DNA from: an uncultured Clostridia bacterium
GTDB taxonomy: Bacteria; Bacillota; Clostridia; TANB77; CAG-508
Direction: 5' to 3'
Assembly: GCA_948919095.1 (NCBI GenBank)
Contig: CAQYCU010000035.1
Coordinates: 1-16,179, forward strand
DNA length: 16,179 nt
Shown piece after piece: positions 7,192 to 14,019 of the stretch. A model generated the notes under the pieces. It did no database searches. It was not told the DNA's origin and saw only the letters and a list, made by a program, of their open reading frames with translations. Position 1 is the first letter of the stretch. The number at the start of each line of letters is the position of its first letter. Position numbers and translations under genes: made by a program.

Positions 7192-8428
7192 TTCAATAAA
7201 ACAAATAATTGTAGTATTATTTACATTAGCAGTAATTTTAGTAGGTGGATATTTTATAATATTTGCGATAATAGAACTTATTGCAAATCCAACAGATACA
7301 ATTATAGTAAAAGAAGGGACAATTTCACAAGATGAAACAGTAACTGGATACATTATTAGAGATGAAGTTGATGTTCAGGGAGAAAACTACAAAAATGGAA
7401 TGGAGCAAATAATTGACGAAGGTCAAAAAGTTGCCAAAAATGAACCAATATTTAGATACTATTCTCAAAATGAAGAAAGTGTAAAAATTCAAATTGCTGA
7501 ATTAAATGAAAAAATTCAAGTAGCAATGAAAGAAAATACACAAGAGGGAGCATTAACTGATACAAAGTTACTAGATACTCAAATAGAAGATAAACTAAAA
7601 GAAATAAATAAACTTAATAGCATGCAAGCTGTTCAAGAAAGTAAAAGAACCCTAAGTAATTATGTTACCAAAAAAGCTGAAATCGTTGGGGAATCAAGTC
7701 CAAAGGGGTCATATTTAAAAGACTTAATAAATCAAAGAAGAGAACTTGAAAAAAGGTTATCAGAAAACTCTGAATACATAAAGTCAACTAGAAGTGGCAT
7801 ACTATCATACAAAATTGATGGATTAGAAAATATATTAAAAACAGATGATTTAACAAGATACAATAAAGAATTTTTAGAAAGTTTAAATTTAAAGACAAAT
7901 CAAATAATAGCTACTAGCACAGAGCAGGGAAAAATTGTAGACAACTTTAACTGTTATATAGCATTTACGTCAAATAGTAAAGAAGCCAAGGAAATTGAGG
8001 TAGGAAAAAAGATAAAAATAACTTTACCAAGTGCAAAAACAGTGTCAGCAGAAGTTGCACACAAAATAGTAGAAAATGACGAAGAAAACACAATAATAAT
8101 AAAATTTATTGAAGGGGTAGAAGAATTACTAAGTTATAGAAAAATATCTTTTGATGTTACTTGGTGGAGTTCCTCAGGATATAAGGTCCCTAATTCTGCT
8201 ATAATTACAGATAATAATTTAACATATGTAATAAGAACAAGAAGCGGCTACCTAAATAAAATATTAGTAAAAGAAGGTAGAAAAACCGATTCTTATACAG
8301 TAGTTTCAAATTATAGTGCCTCAGAAATTAAGGAATTAACTATACCAGAAGGAACTAGAACATCAATAATATTATACGACGAAATCATCATAAATCCGAC
8401 ACAAGATATGATAAATTCAACAAAATAA
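7172..8428 (+). CDS. HlyD-like membrane fusion/adaptor protein near the division genes
   Basis: GTG start with GGAGG at 7161-7165 inside miaA; the genes overlap by 20 nt, which suggests translational coupling. The product has 418 residues: a short cytoplasmic tail, one membrane span (about 10-35), then a lipoyl/barrel-sandwich-like segment (VKEGTISQDETVTGYIIRDE), a helical hairpin (about 105-215) and a return barrel (NCYIAFTSNSKEAKEIEVGKKIKI). This is the plan of HlyD-family periplasmic adaptors. Homologues of this kind lie beside sepF in many Clostridia. No ABC or RND partner is nearby, and this presumed Gram-positive would have no outer membrane to bridge, so an envelope or divisome role is more likely than classic efflux. 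That last point is inference. Confidence 0.75.
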   Translation: MKKQTNNSIKQIIVVLFTLAVILVGGYFIIFAIIELIANPTDTIIVKEGTISQDETVTGYIIRDEVDVQGENYKNGMEQIIDEGQKVAKNEPIFRYYSQNEESVKIQIAELNEKIQVAMKENTQEGALTDTKLLDTQIEDKLKEINKLNSMQAVQESKRTLSNYVTKKAEIVGESSPKGSYLKDLINQRRELEKRLSENSEYIKSTRSGILSYKIDGLENILKTDDLTRYNKEFLESLNLKTNQIIATSTEQGKIVDNFNCYIAFTSNSKEAKEIEVGKKIKITLPSAKTVSAEVAHKIVENDEENTIIIKFIEGVEELLSYRKISFDVTWWSSSGYKVPNSAIITDNNLTYVIRTRSGYLNKILVKEGRKTDSYTVVSNYSASEIKELTIPEGTRTSIILYDEIIINPTQDMINSTK

Positions 8429-8491
8429 AACAAAAAATATTACAAGAATATTTCAAAACAATTAAATTATAATTACATATTAAAAAAAGTA

Positions 8492-8520
8492 TTGACTTTA
8501 GATTGAAAAAGTAAGATACT
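8492..8520 (+). promoter_or_regulatory. Probable sigma-A promoter for sepF
   Basis: TTGACT (8492-8497, 5/6 match) and GATACT (8515-8520, 4/6 match) are separated by 17 bp, within the 134-nt gap between the adaptor gene and sepF. The -10 is imperfect. Confidence 0.5.
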
Positions 8521-8562
8521 TAGTATGACATCAAAACAAAGGAGAAATAATGGAGGTTAAAT

Positions 8563-9024
8563 ATGGCAAATGTAGTAAATGGAATTAAAAATATTTGGGG
8601 AATGTTTAATATGAATGCTCAAGAAGATTTGGAAGAAGAATATGAAGATGGAGAAGATTACGCCGATGAAACAGAAGATGTTGAAGAAACAGAAGTAAGA
8701 AGCATATTTGGCGGAAGAAAAAATAATAAAGTTACACCAATTGACCATGCAGTTAAAATGGTAGTAATGCAACCAACTGGATTTGAAAACGCAGAAGAAA
8801 TATGTGATTTATTAAAGGCAAGAAAATCAATTATAATTAATTTAGAATATGTAAATAAAGATGTAGCTAGAAGAATAATAGATGTTATTGGTGGTGCAGC
8901 ACATGTATTAGATGGACATATGCAAAAAATCAATAATTCAATATTTTTAATTGCTCCATATAATTACGATATTTCAACAGATGTTAAAGAAGAAGCTAAA
9001 AGCAAATTTCAATTCCGTGCTTAA
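8563..9024 (+). CDS. sepF: Cell division protein SepF
   Basis: SepF binds the FtsZ C-terminus, bundles FtsZ filaments and ties them to the membrane. The N-terminal amphipathic stretch (MANVVNGIKNIWGMFNM) fits the membrane-targeting helix. It is followed by an acidic linker (about 18-45) and the conserved core: KMVVMQPTGFENAEEI, SIIINLEYVNKDVARRIID, GAAHVLDGHMQKINNSIFLI. The length of 153 residues is normal. ATG 8563 has GGAGG at 8552-8556. divIVA follows, the standard order of Gram-positive division clusters, although the yggS, yggT and ylmH genes often found alongside are absent. Confidence 0.95.
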   Translation: MANVVNGIKNIWGMFNMNAQEDLEEEYEDGEDYADETEDVEETEVRSIFGGRKNNKVTPIDHAVKMVVMQPTGFENAEEICDLLKARKSIIINLEYVNKDVARRIIDVIGGAAHVLDGHMQKINNSIFLIAPYNYDISTDVKEEAKSKFQFRA

Positions 9025-9041
9025 TTTCTAAGAATTAAATT

Positions 9042-9050
9042 TGTTATAAT
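9042..9050 (+). promoter_or_regulatory. Extended -10 promoter element for divIVA
   Basis: TG (9042-9043) followed by one base and TATAAT (9045-9050), located 34 nt before the divIVA start. No convincing -35 is visible 17 bp upstream, consistent with an extended -10 promoter. Confidence 0.55.
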
Positions 9051-9083
9051 CTTTGCATATTTTAAAAAGAGAAGGGAGAAAAA

Positions 9084-9536
9084 ATGATTACACCTTTAGA
9101 TATAGAAAACAAAAAATTTTCTAAAAAAACATTTAATGGATATGACCCAGAAGAAGTTGATATCTTTTTAGATGATTTAACAAAAGATTATGAAAATTTA
9201 TATAGACAATCAACAGAAAGTAAAAAATCTGTTGAAGATTTAGAAACAAAATTAGAGCATTATAAACAAATTGAAACTGCTATGCAAGGAACTTTACTTA
9301 TGGCTCAAAATGCTGCAGAAGAAGCAAAAAACAATGCAAAAAAAGAAGCTGAACAAATAATAAAAGATGCTGAAAGAAGAGCAAAAGAGTCAACTGTAGA
9401 TATTGATAGCGAAATAAAAGCAAAGAAAAAAGAATTAGATGAATTAAAAAAACAATTTGATGTATATAAAGCTAAAATGGAATCTCTATTAATTTCACAA
9501 TTAGAATTAATTAAGGATATTAACGAAGATAAGTAG
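9084..9536 (+). CDS. divIVA: DivIVA-domain cell division/polarity protein
   Basis: DivIVA binds curved membrane at septa and poles and recruits other proteins. The N-terminal domain is typical: MITPLDIENKKFSKKTFNGYDPEEVDIFLDDL, where the region around residues 14-22 corresponds to the membrane-binding loop. The rest (about 30-150) is coiled coil, including an alanine/lysine/glutamate-rich stretch (EEAKNNAKKEAEQIIKDAER). At 150 residues it is a short but normal member. AAGGGAG precedes the ATG. It has its own extended -10 and is closed by a terminator at 9565-9595, so it is probably a single-gene transcript or the end of the sepF transcript. Confidence 0.93.
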   Translation: MITPLDIENKKFSKKTFNGYDPEEVDIFLDDLTKDYENLYRQSTESKKSVEDLETKLEHYKQIETAMQGTLLMAQNAAEEAKNNAKKEAEQIIKDAERRAKESTVDIDSEIKAKKKELDELKKQFDVYKAKMESLLISQLELIKDINEDK

Positions 9537-9564
9537 AATTATACATTTTTGTAATAAAAATACC

Positions 9565-9605
9565 GAGATATAGGCAAAAAAAATGCTTATATCTCTTTAT
9601 TTTAT
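9565..9605 (+). terminator. Rho-independent terminator after divIVA
   Basis: GAGATATAGGCA (9565-9576) pairs with TGCTTATATCTC (9584-9595) in a 12-bp stem with one G-U pair. The loop is seven A residues, and the stem is followed by TTTATTTTATT. Confidence 0.8.
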
Positions 9606-9624
9606 TAAAAAAATATGTTAAAAT
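9596..9624 (+). promoter_or_regulatory. Possible promoter for rsmD
   Basis: Extended -10 (TG at 9616-9617, TAAAAT at 9619-9624) with only a poor -35 (TTTATT, 9596-9601). It follows the divIVA terminator directly, where a new transcript must begin if rsmD is to be expressed. Confidence 0.35.
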
Positions 9625-9698
9625 AAGTGTGTTACACAAATATTACAATTCGATTAATAATATTGACAAGGAGAAAATTAAAGTTAAAATATAGGTAT

Positions 9699-10274
9699 AT
9701 GAGAGTAATTAGTGGAAAAGCAAGAGGAACAAAATTAAATTCGATAGAAAGTATGGACACAAGACCAACGCTTGATAGAGTTAAAGAATCATTATTTAAT
9801 ATTCTACAAGAATGTATAAGTAATAAAAATGTACTTGATTTATTTGCTGGTAGTGGTGCATTAGGAATTGAAGCACTTAGTAGAAATGCTGACAATGTTA
9901 CCTTTTGTGATAATAATAAGCAAGCAATACAAATGATAAAGAAAAATCTTGAAAAAACTAGATTACTAGAAAAATCAGAAATTATAAATTTAGATTATAA
10001 AGAATGTGTAAAATTTCTCAATACAAAAAATAAGAAATTTGATTTGATTTTTTTAGACCCACCATACAAAGATGATATTGCAATAGAGAGTTTGAAATTA
10101 ATTGTCAAAAACGATTTGATAAACAACAAAGGAATAATAATAATAGAAACAGATGAAGTGATGAGAGATTTAAAAGAATTAAATTATGCTATGGAGATTG
10201 AATTACGAAATATAGAAATATTTGACCAAAGGAAATATGGCAGAGCAAATTTAATATTTTTAAAAAATGATTGA
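9699..10274 (+). CDS. rsmD: 16S rRNA (guanine966-N2)-methyltransferase RsmD
   Basis: RsmD methylates N2 of G966 in 16S rRNA using S-adenosylmethionine. Visible motifs are the family N-terminus MRVISGKARGTKL, RPTLDRVKESLFNIL, the SAM-binding LDLFAGSGALGIEALSR and the catalytic DPPY (in FDLIFLDPPYKDD). The frame is open from 9627, but ATG 9699 matches the usual family start and gives 191 residues. It has only a weak AGG close by; the better AAGGAG at 9668-9673 is too far away. In many Clostridia coaD follows rsmD; here a coiled-coil gene follows, 26 nt after the stop. Confidence 0.93.
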   Translation: MRVISGKARGTKLNSIESMDTRPTLDRVKESLFNILQECISNKNVLDLFAGSGALGIEALSRNADNVTFCDNNKQAIQMIKKNLEKTRLLEKSEIINLDYKECVKFLNTKNKKFDLIFLDPPYKDDIAIESLKLIVKNDLINNKGIIIIETDEVMRDLKELNYAMEIELRNIEIFDQRKYGRANLIFLKND

Positions 10275-10300
10275 ATGTTGTAGGAAAGGATAAGTGGAAA

Positions 10301-10738
10301 ATGGAGATATTTACTTTATTAGAGAAGTTAGAGCAACTTATAAATAATTCTAAGAAAATACCACTTTCAGACAAATGTATGCTTGAACAACAAGAAGTAC
10401 TTGATATAATAAAAGAAATTAGGTTAAAACTTCCAGACGAATTAAAACAAGCGAAATGGGTTAAAGAGGAAAGAGAAAGAATATTAACTGAGGCTAATAA
10501 AGAAGCTGAAAATGTTGTAAAAGAGGCAGAAAATAGAATTATTGCAATGATAGATGAGCATGAAATAACTAAAAAAGCATATGAGCAAAAAAATGAGATA
10601 ATGTCTGCTGCAAATGAAAGTTCAAGACAAATAACACAAGGCGCAAGAGAATATGCAGATAACATTTTAGATAATTTAGCTAAATCTTTGGAAAAAACAT
10701 TGAAAGAAATTAAAGAGGACAGAAAAGAACTAAAGTAG
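10301..10738 (+). CDS. Conserved coiled-coil protein (often labelled ATPase in Clostridia), function unknown
   Basis: The frame opens at a TTG (10271), but ATG 10301 with AAAGGA upstream is the better start and gives 145 residues. It begins MEIFTLLEKLEQLINNSKK, then IIKEIRLKLPDELKQAKWVKEERERIL, and continues as coiled coil (EANKEAENVVKEAENRII). It ends QGAREYADNILDNL...LEKTLKEIKEDRKELK. I recognise this as a conserved clostridial family found near rsmD/coaD and sometimes labelled ATPase, but I see no nucleotide-binding motif here. The heptad composition resembles the DivIVA tail encoded just upstream. It may be co-transcribed with rsmD. Confidence 0.8.
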   Translation: MEIFTLLEKLEQLINNSKKIPLSDKCMLEQQEVLDIIKEIRLKLPDELKQAKWVKEERERILTEANKEAENVVKEAENRIIAMIDEHEITKKAYEQKNEIMSAANESSRQITQGAREYADNILDNLAKSLEKTLKEIKEDRKELK

Positions 10739-10796
10739 AATATAAAAATCAAAATAATAAGAAGCAAAAGAAAAAATAGTATAAGGGGATAAAAAT

Positions 10797-12290
10797 ATGT
10801 TTAAAGAAAATACTTTATCATCTAAAATAATAATTGTAACAATAGCAGTTGGACTTTGTATATTTTCCATTCTTCTTGTGAAGGTATTAATAGATGTAGC
10901 AAATAAACATATACGTGTAAAAGAAGAAAATGTTGGTTCAATAAGTGGATATGATAACAGAGTTGAAGAAAATGTTGTTCAGGAAAATGTTACAAACGAA
11001 ACAATAGTAGAAAATGCGAACGAAACACTAAGCAAAAGCTTTGGAAGAGTTGAAGTAATATGGGTTGACAATCAAAATAAAATAATTTCAAAACCACAAG
11101 CCCCTACATTAAATGGAATGACACCAGTAAAATTTAAAAAAGGTGATACATTTATAGAAACAACTGCAAATGATAGTGAATGGTATAATTACGAGGAAAA
11201 GCTATGGGCAAATGCCACTGACGCAAATGGAAGTTACTTTGTATGGATACCAAGATTTGCATATAAAATAGTATATTATAATGATGCTACTTACAATAAA
11301 CCTATTGGATATAGTGATGCAAGAGGCGTTGTAAAAATAAATGACAATGGAACATTAACGAGAATAACTAAGAATAATGTAGGATTACAAGAAGTAGGAA
11401 ATCATTATATTTTACATCCAGCATTTATGAAAGATATAGCAACAGGCTATAGAAATGGCGGCTGGGATAGTAATATATCTGGAATATGGGTTGCCAAGTA
11501 TGAGATGAGCATGGAAGACCAAGGAAATAACAGTGATACCAAAACTGAATCTATTGGAAATATAAAAATATCTGATAAAATAAAAGCTGTAAGTAAGCCA
11601 GGAGTAATAGCGTGGAGAAGAATATCAATAGGAACAAGTTATTATAATTCATTAAATTATAATAAAGAAGCAGAAAGCCATCTAATGAAAAATAGTGAAT
11701 GGGGAGCTATATCATATCTGGCATTTAGCAAATATGGTAGAAATACTCAAAAAGTTGAAACAAACAAATCACGTAATAATTATACTGGTGGAACAAATTT
11801 AGTAAATGATATTTATAATTACAATGGAACACAAACAACTACAGGTAATGCAACAGGAATATATGACTTAGCAGGAAATCTATGGGAATTTACAGCATGC
11901 TTTATAAATAATGGATATAAAGGTATACAGCAATATGGTGGAATTGATACTGAATATTTATTAGAAACTACAACAAATACAAAATATAAAACAGTTTATA
12001 ATAATTCAAGTACTGACAATGGAAATGACGAATATAATAGAAAATATGCATTAAGCAATTTCGAAGCAAATTCAGGATTTAGAGGAGATGCAATATTTGA
12101 AATATCAACAAATCCATATGCAAGTAGTACTTGGGAATCAGGCTCATCATTTTACATGCAACAAGATACGCCGTTTTTGATAAGGGGGTCAGATTTATCT
12201 ACTACTAATTCAAGTATGTTTGCATACCATGGTTCAAGTGGACAACCAGATACCACAACAGGATACAGAGTAGTAATACCAGGAAAATAG
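10797..12290 (+). CDS. Large membrane-anchored FGE/SUMF-fold surface protein
   Basis: AAGGGGAT lies 6 nt before the ATG. Of 497 residues, about 9-33 form a membrane anchor, 40-80 an acidic Asn/Glu-rich stalk, and the rest an extracellular region. FGE-type landmarks are YFVWIPRFAYKI (147-158), ISGIWVAKYEMS (227-238), KNSEWGAISYLAFSKYG (298-314), GIYDLAGNLWEF (354-365) and, near the end, LIRGS...GYRVVI. The RG...GYR segment has no cysteines, so the copper-binding pair of true FGE is absent and a ligand-binding C-type-lectin-like role is more likely. It is a larger relative of the 2283 gene: FVWIP, GNLWE and RG are shared. It precedes a glycosyltransferase and the silent pilin-like copy. The substrate or ligand is unknown. 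Confidence 0.75.
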   Translation: MFKENTLSSKIIIVTIAVGLCIFSILLVKVLIDVANKHIRVKEENVGSISGYDNRVEENVVQENVTNETIVENANETLSKSFGRVEVIWVDNQNKIISKPQAPTLNGMTPVKFKKGDTFIETTANDSEWYNYEEKLWANATDANGSYFVWIPRFAYKIVYYNDATYNKPIGYSDARGVVKINDNGTLTRITKNNVGLQEVGNHYILHPAFMKDIATGYRNGGWDSNISGIWVAKYEMSMEDQGNNSDTKTESIGNIKISDKIKAVSKPGVIAWRRISIGTSYYNSLNYNKEAESHLMKNSEWGAISYLAFSKYGRNTQKVETNKSRNNYTGGTNLVNDIYNYNGTQTTTGNATGIYDLAGNLWEFTACFINNGYKGIQQYGGIDTEYLLETTTNTKYKTVYNNSSTDNGNDEYNRKYALSNFEANSGFRGDAIFEISTNPYASSTWESGSSFYMQQDTPFLIRGSDLSTTNSSMFAYHGSSGQPDTTTGYRVVIPGK

Positions 12291-12366
12291 AAGGCTCAAG
12301 CAAAGTATACAACACACATTAGACAAAAGAGATGAAGTAGAAAAATGAAAGTAATAGCAATATAGT

Positions 12367-13908
12367 ATGGAAAAAATAAAAAAAGCAATAAATAAAAATA
12401 AAATAGAATTAATTATAACATTTGCCTCAACATTTATTTGGGGCATTTTTGCACATGTATACATATTTGTAAACACTTCATTATCACATGATTCTTTAAA
12501 TGAATTTGTATACATGAATGATTGGAAAATCACAATTGGTAGAGTGCTTGCACCTACATTTAAAGCAATTTTAGGAACAGATGTAGCTGTTAGCTGGGCA
12601 ATCGGAATATTATCATTAATATTTTTATCATTAGCAGTATTTTTAATAATTAAAATGTTTGATATAAAATCGAAATTATCAAGTATATTAATATCAGGAG
12701 TTCTTGCTGTAAATATTACAATTATATCTATAGCATCAACGTGCATACATGACTTAGACGTCAATTCACTATCTATATTGTCAGCTGTATTAGGTGTATA
12801 TTTATGGAAGAAAAATAAATATGGTTGGCTTTATGGTAGCTTATGTATAATGACAGTTCTTGGAATTTACCAATGTAACATATCAGTTACTATAACACTT
12901 ATTATAATGTGCTCAATAATGGACTTAATACACAAAAAAGATTTTAAAGAAGTATTAATTAATGGATTTAAGGGAATAGGAATGTTACTGCTAGGAGGAA
13001 TATTATATTTAAGTTTACTAAAGATAATTCCTCTATGTACAAATATTCCATTAGTAGATTATACATATAATAGTGTAGGCATTAGAGAGATTACGATAAC
13101 TAACATTTATAATTCATATGTAGAATGTATAAAATCAATTATATCATCAGCGTCAATATATTCACCAATAGTTATATCAATCATTCATATAGTGTTATTT
13201 ATAATTATTATAATAGCATATGCAAATTTCATAATAAACAAAAAACATAATATAAACACAAAAATTTTGATTACAATATTATTTTTAATACTACCATTTG
13301 GAATGAATATAACATATATACTTGACGGTGGATTTGCACATGACATGATGAAATACGCATACTGCTTTGTATATGTTTTAGTACTAATACTTATTTCTGA
13401 CAAAAGTAGCATGGAAGGAATCAAAGATAATTCTGCAAAAGTAATACAAATATGCGCATATAGTTTAGTATTCATTATTTTATTTGGAAATAGCCAAATT
13501 GCTAACAATACTTATTTGAAAAAAGAAATAGAAAGCAAGGCAACATACTCATACATGAACAGAGTTTTAGAGAGAATAGAAAATACGGAAGGATACATAG
13601 AAGGAGTAACAGAAGTTAGTTTTATTGGTAGAGCACCAGCGTCTCTTAATAGAAGTATTCCTGGTTTTGAAAATAGCTACAAAATTACAGGAAACAGTTC
13701 AACATTTGCTATAAATGGAAGAGGAGATAGAATATATTATGAGGCTTACTTTAATTATGTAATGCTAAATCCTATTAAATTAGCAGAACCAGATAAATGG
13801 GAAGAGATTAGAAATAGTGAATATGCAAAAAACATGAAAAACTATCCAGACAAGGAATGTATAAAAATGATGGATAATGTTTTAGTTGTAAAGTTGGGGG
13901 ATATATAA
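12367..13908 (+). CDS. GtrII-type membrane glucosyltransferase-domain protein
   Basis: A 513-residue polytopic membrane protein with about nine or ten hydrophobic segments in the first 370 residues, followed by a soluble C-terminal part (about 385-513). The motifs SHDSL (40-44), WKITIGR (53-59) and CIHDLD (126-131) match the glucosyltransferase GtrII domain family. That family is thought to transfer glucose from a polyprenyl-phosphate donor to surface glycans on the outer face of the membrane. The acceptor here is unknown; the adjacent surface proteins make cell-wall glycan or glycoprotein decoration plausible. There is no clear ribosome site before the ATG. A strong terminator follows at once, so this ends a transcript that probably includes the 10797 gene (76-nt gap). 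Confidence 0.8.
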   Translation: MEKIKKAINKNKIELIITFASTFIWGIFAHVYIFVNTSLSHDSLNEFVYMNDWKITIGRVLAPTFKAILGTDVAVSWAIGILSLIFLSLAVFLIIKMFDIKSKLSSILISGVLAVNITIISIASTCIHDLDVNSLSILSAVLGVYLWKKNKYGWLYGSLCIMTVLGIYQCNISVTITLIIMCSIMDLIHKKDFKEVLINGFKGIGMLLLGGILYLSLLKIIPLCTNIPLVDYTYNSVGIREITITNIYNSYVECIKSIISSASIYSPIVISIIHIVLFIIIIIAYANFIINKKHNINTKILITILFLILPFGMNITYILDGGFAHDMMKYAYCFVYVLVLILISDKSSMEGIKDNSAKVIQICAYSLVFIILFGNSQIANNTYLKKEIESKATYSYMNRVLERIENTEGYIEGVTEVSFIGRAPASLNRSIPGFENSYKITGNSSTFAINGRGDRIYYEAYFNYVMLNPIKLAEPDKWEEIRNSEYAKNMKNYPDKECIKMMDNVLVVKLGDI

Positions 13909-13913
13909 AAATT

Positions 13914-13960
13914 AAAAGCCTATGAACTTGACAATAGATCAGGTATAGGCTTTTTTTTTA
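13914..13960 (+). terminator. Rho-independent terminator after the glycosyltransferase
   Basis: AAAAGCCTAT (13914-13923) pairs with ATAGGCTTTT (13945-13954). An inner ACTTGA/TCAGGT extension is separated by a 2-nt bulge, and nine T residues follow. It lies 37 nt before the repeat at 13991, so the pilin-like copy downstream is shielded from this transcript. Confidence 0.9.
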
Positions 13961-13990
13961 TTTTAGAATTGATATGTATATTTTTAAATT

Positions 13991-14019
13991 AAGCACAATT
14001 TGTGACCCTAATCGTGCTT
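13991..14019 (+). repeat. Complete 29-bp dyad, putative site-specific recombination site
   Basis: Left arm AAGCACAATTTG (13991-14002), centre TGACC (14003-14007) and right arm CTAATCGTGCTT (14008-14019). The reverse complement of the right arm, AAGCACGATTAG, matches the left arm at 10 of 12 positions. Two arms around a short centre is the layout of tyrosine-recombinase core sites. The left arm plus TGAC recurs exactly at 3178-3193; the right half recurs at 4-20. The frame through the site reads stop-A-Q-F-V-T-L-I-V-L, so the pilin-like body begins inside the site. Confidence 0.55.

Noticed and set aside
8550..8588. A 12-codon upstream frame (ATG at 8550) with AAGGAGA, overlapping the sepF start
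   Set aside because: It may be translated, but the sepF ATG has its own GGAGG and the tiny peptide has no supporting feature; most likely incidental.
10797..12290. Diversity-generating retroelement target gene
   Set aside because: The fold is suitable, but no reverse transcriptase and no template/variable repeat pair is present in the window.
12291..12366. Small gene or leader peptide between the FGE-fold gene and the glycosyltransferase
   Set aside because: Only a six-codon frame without a good ribosome site is present.
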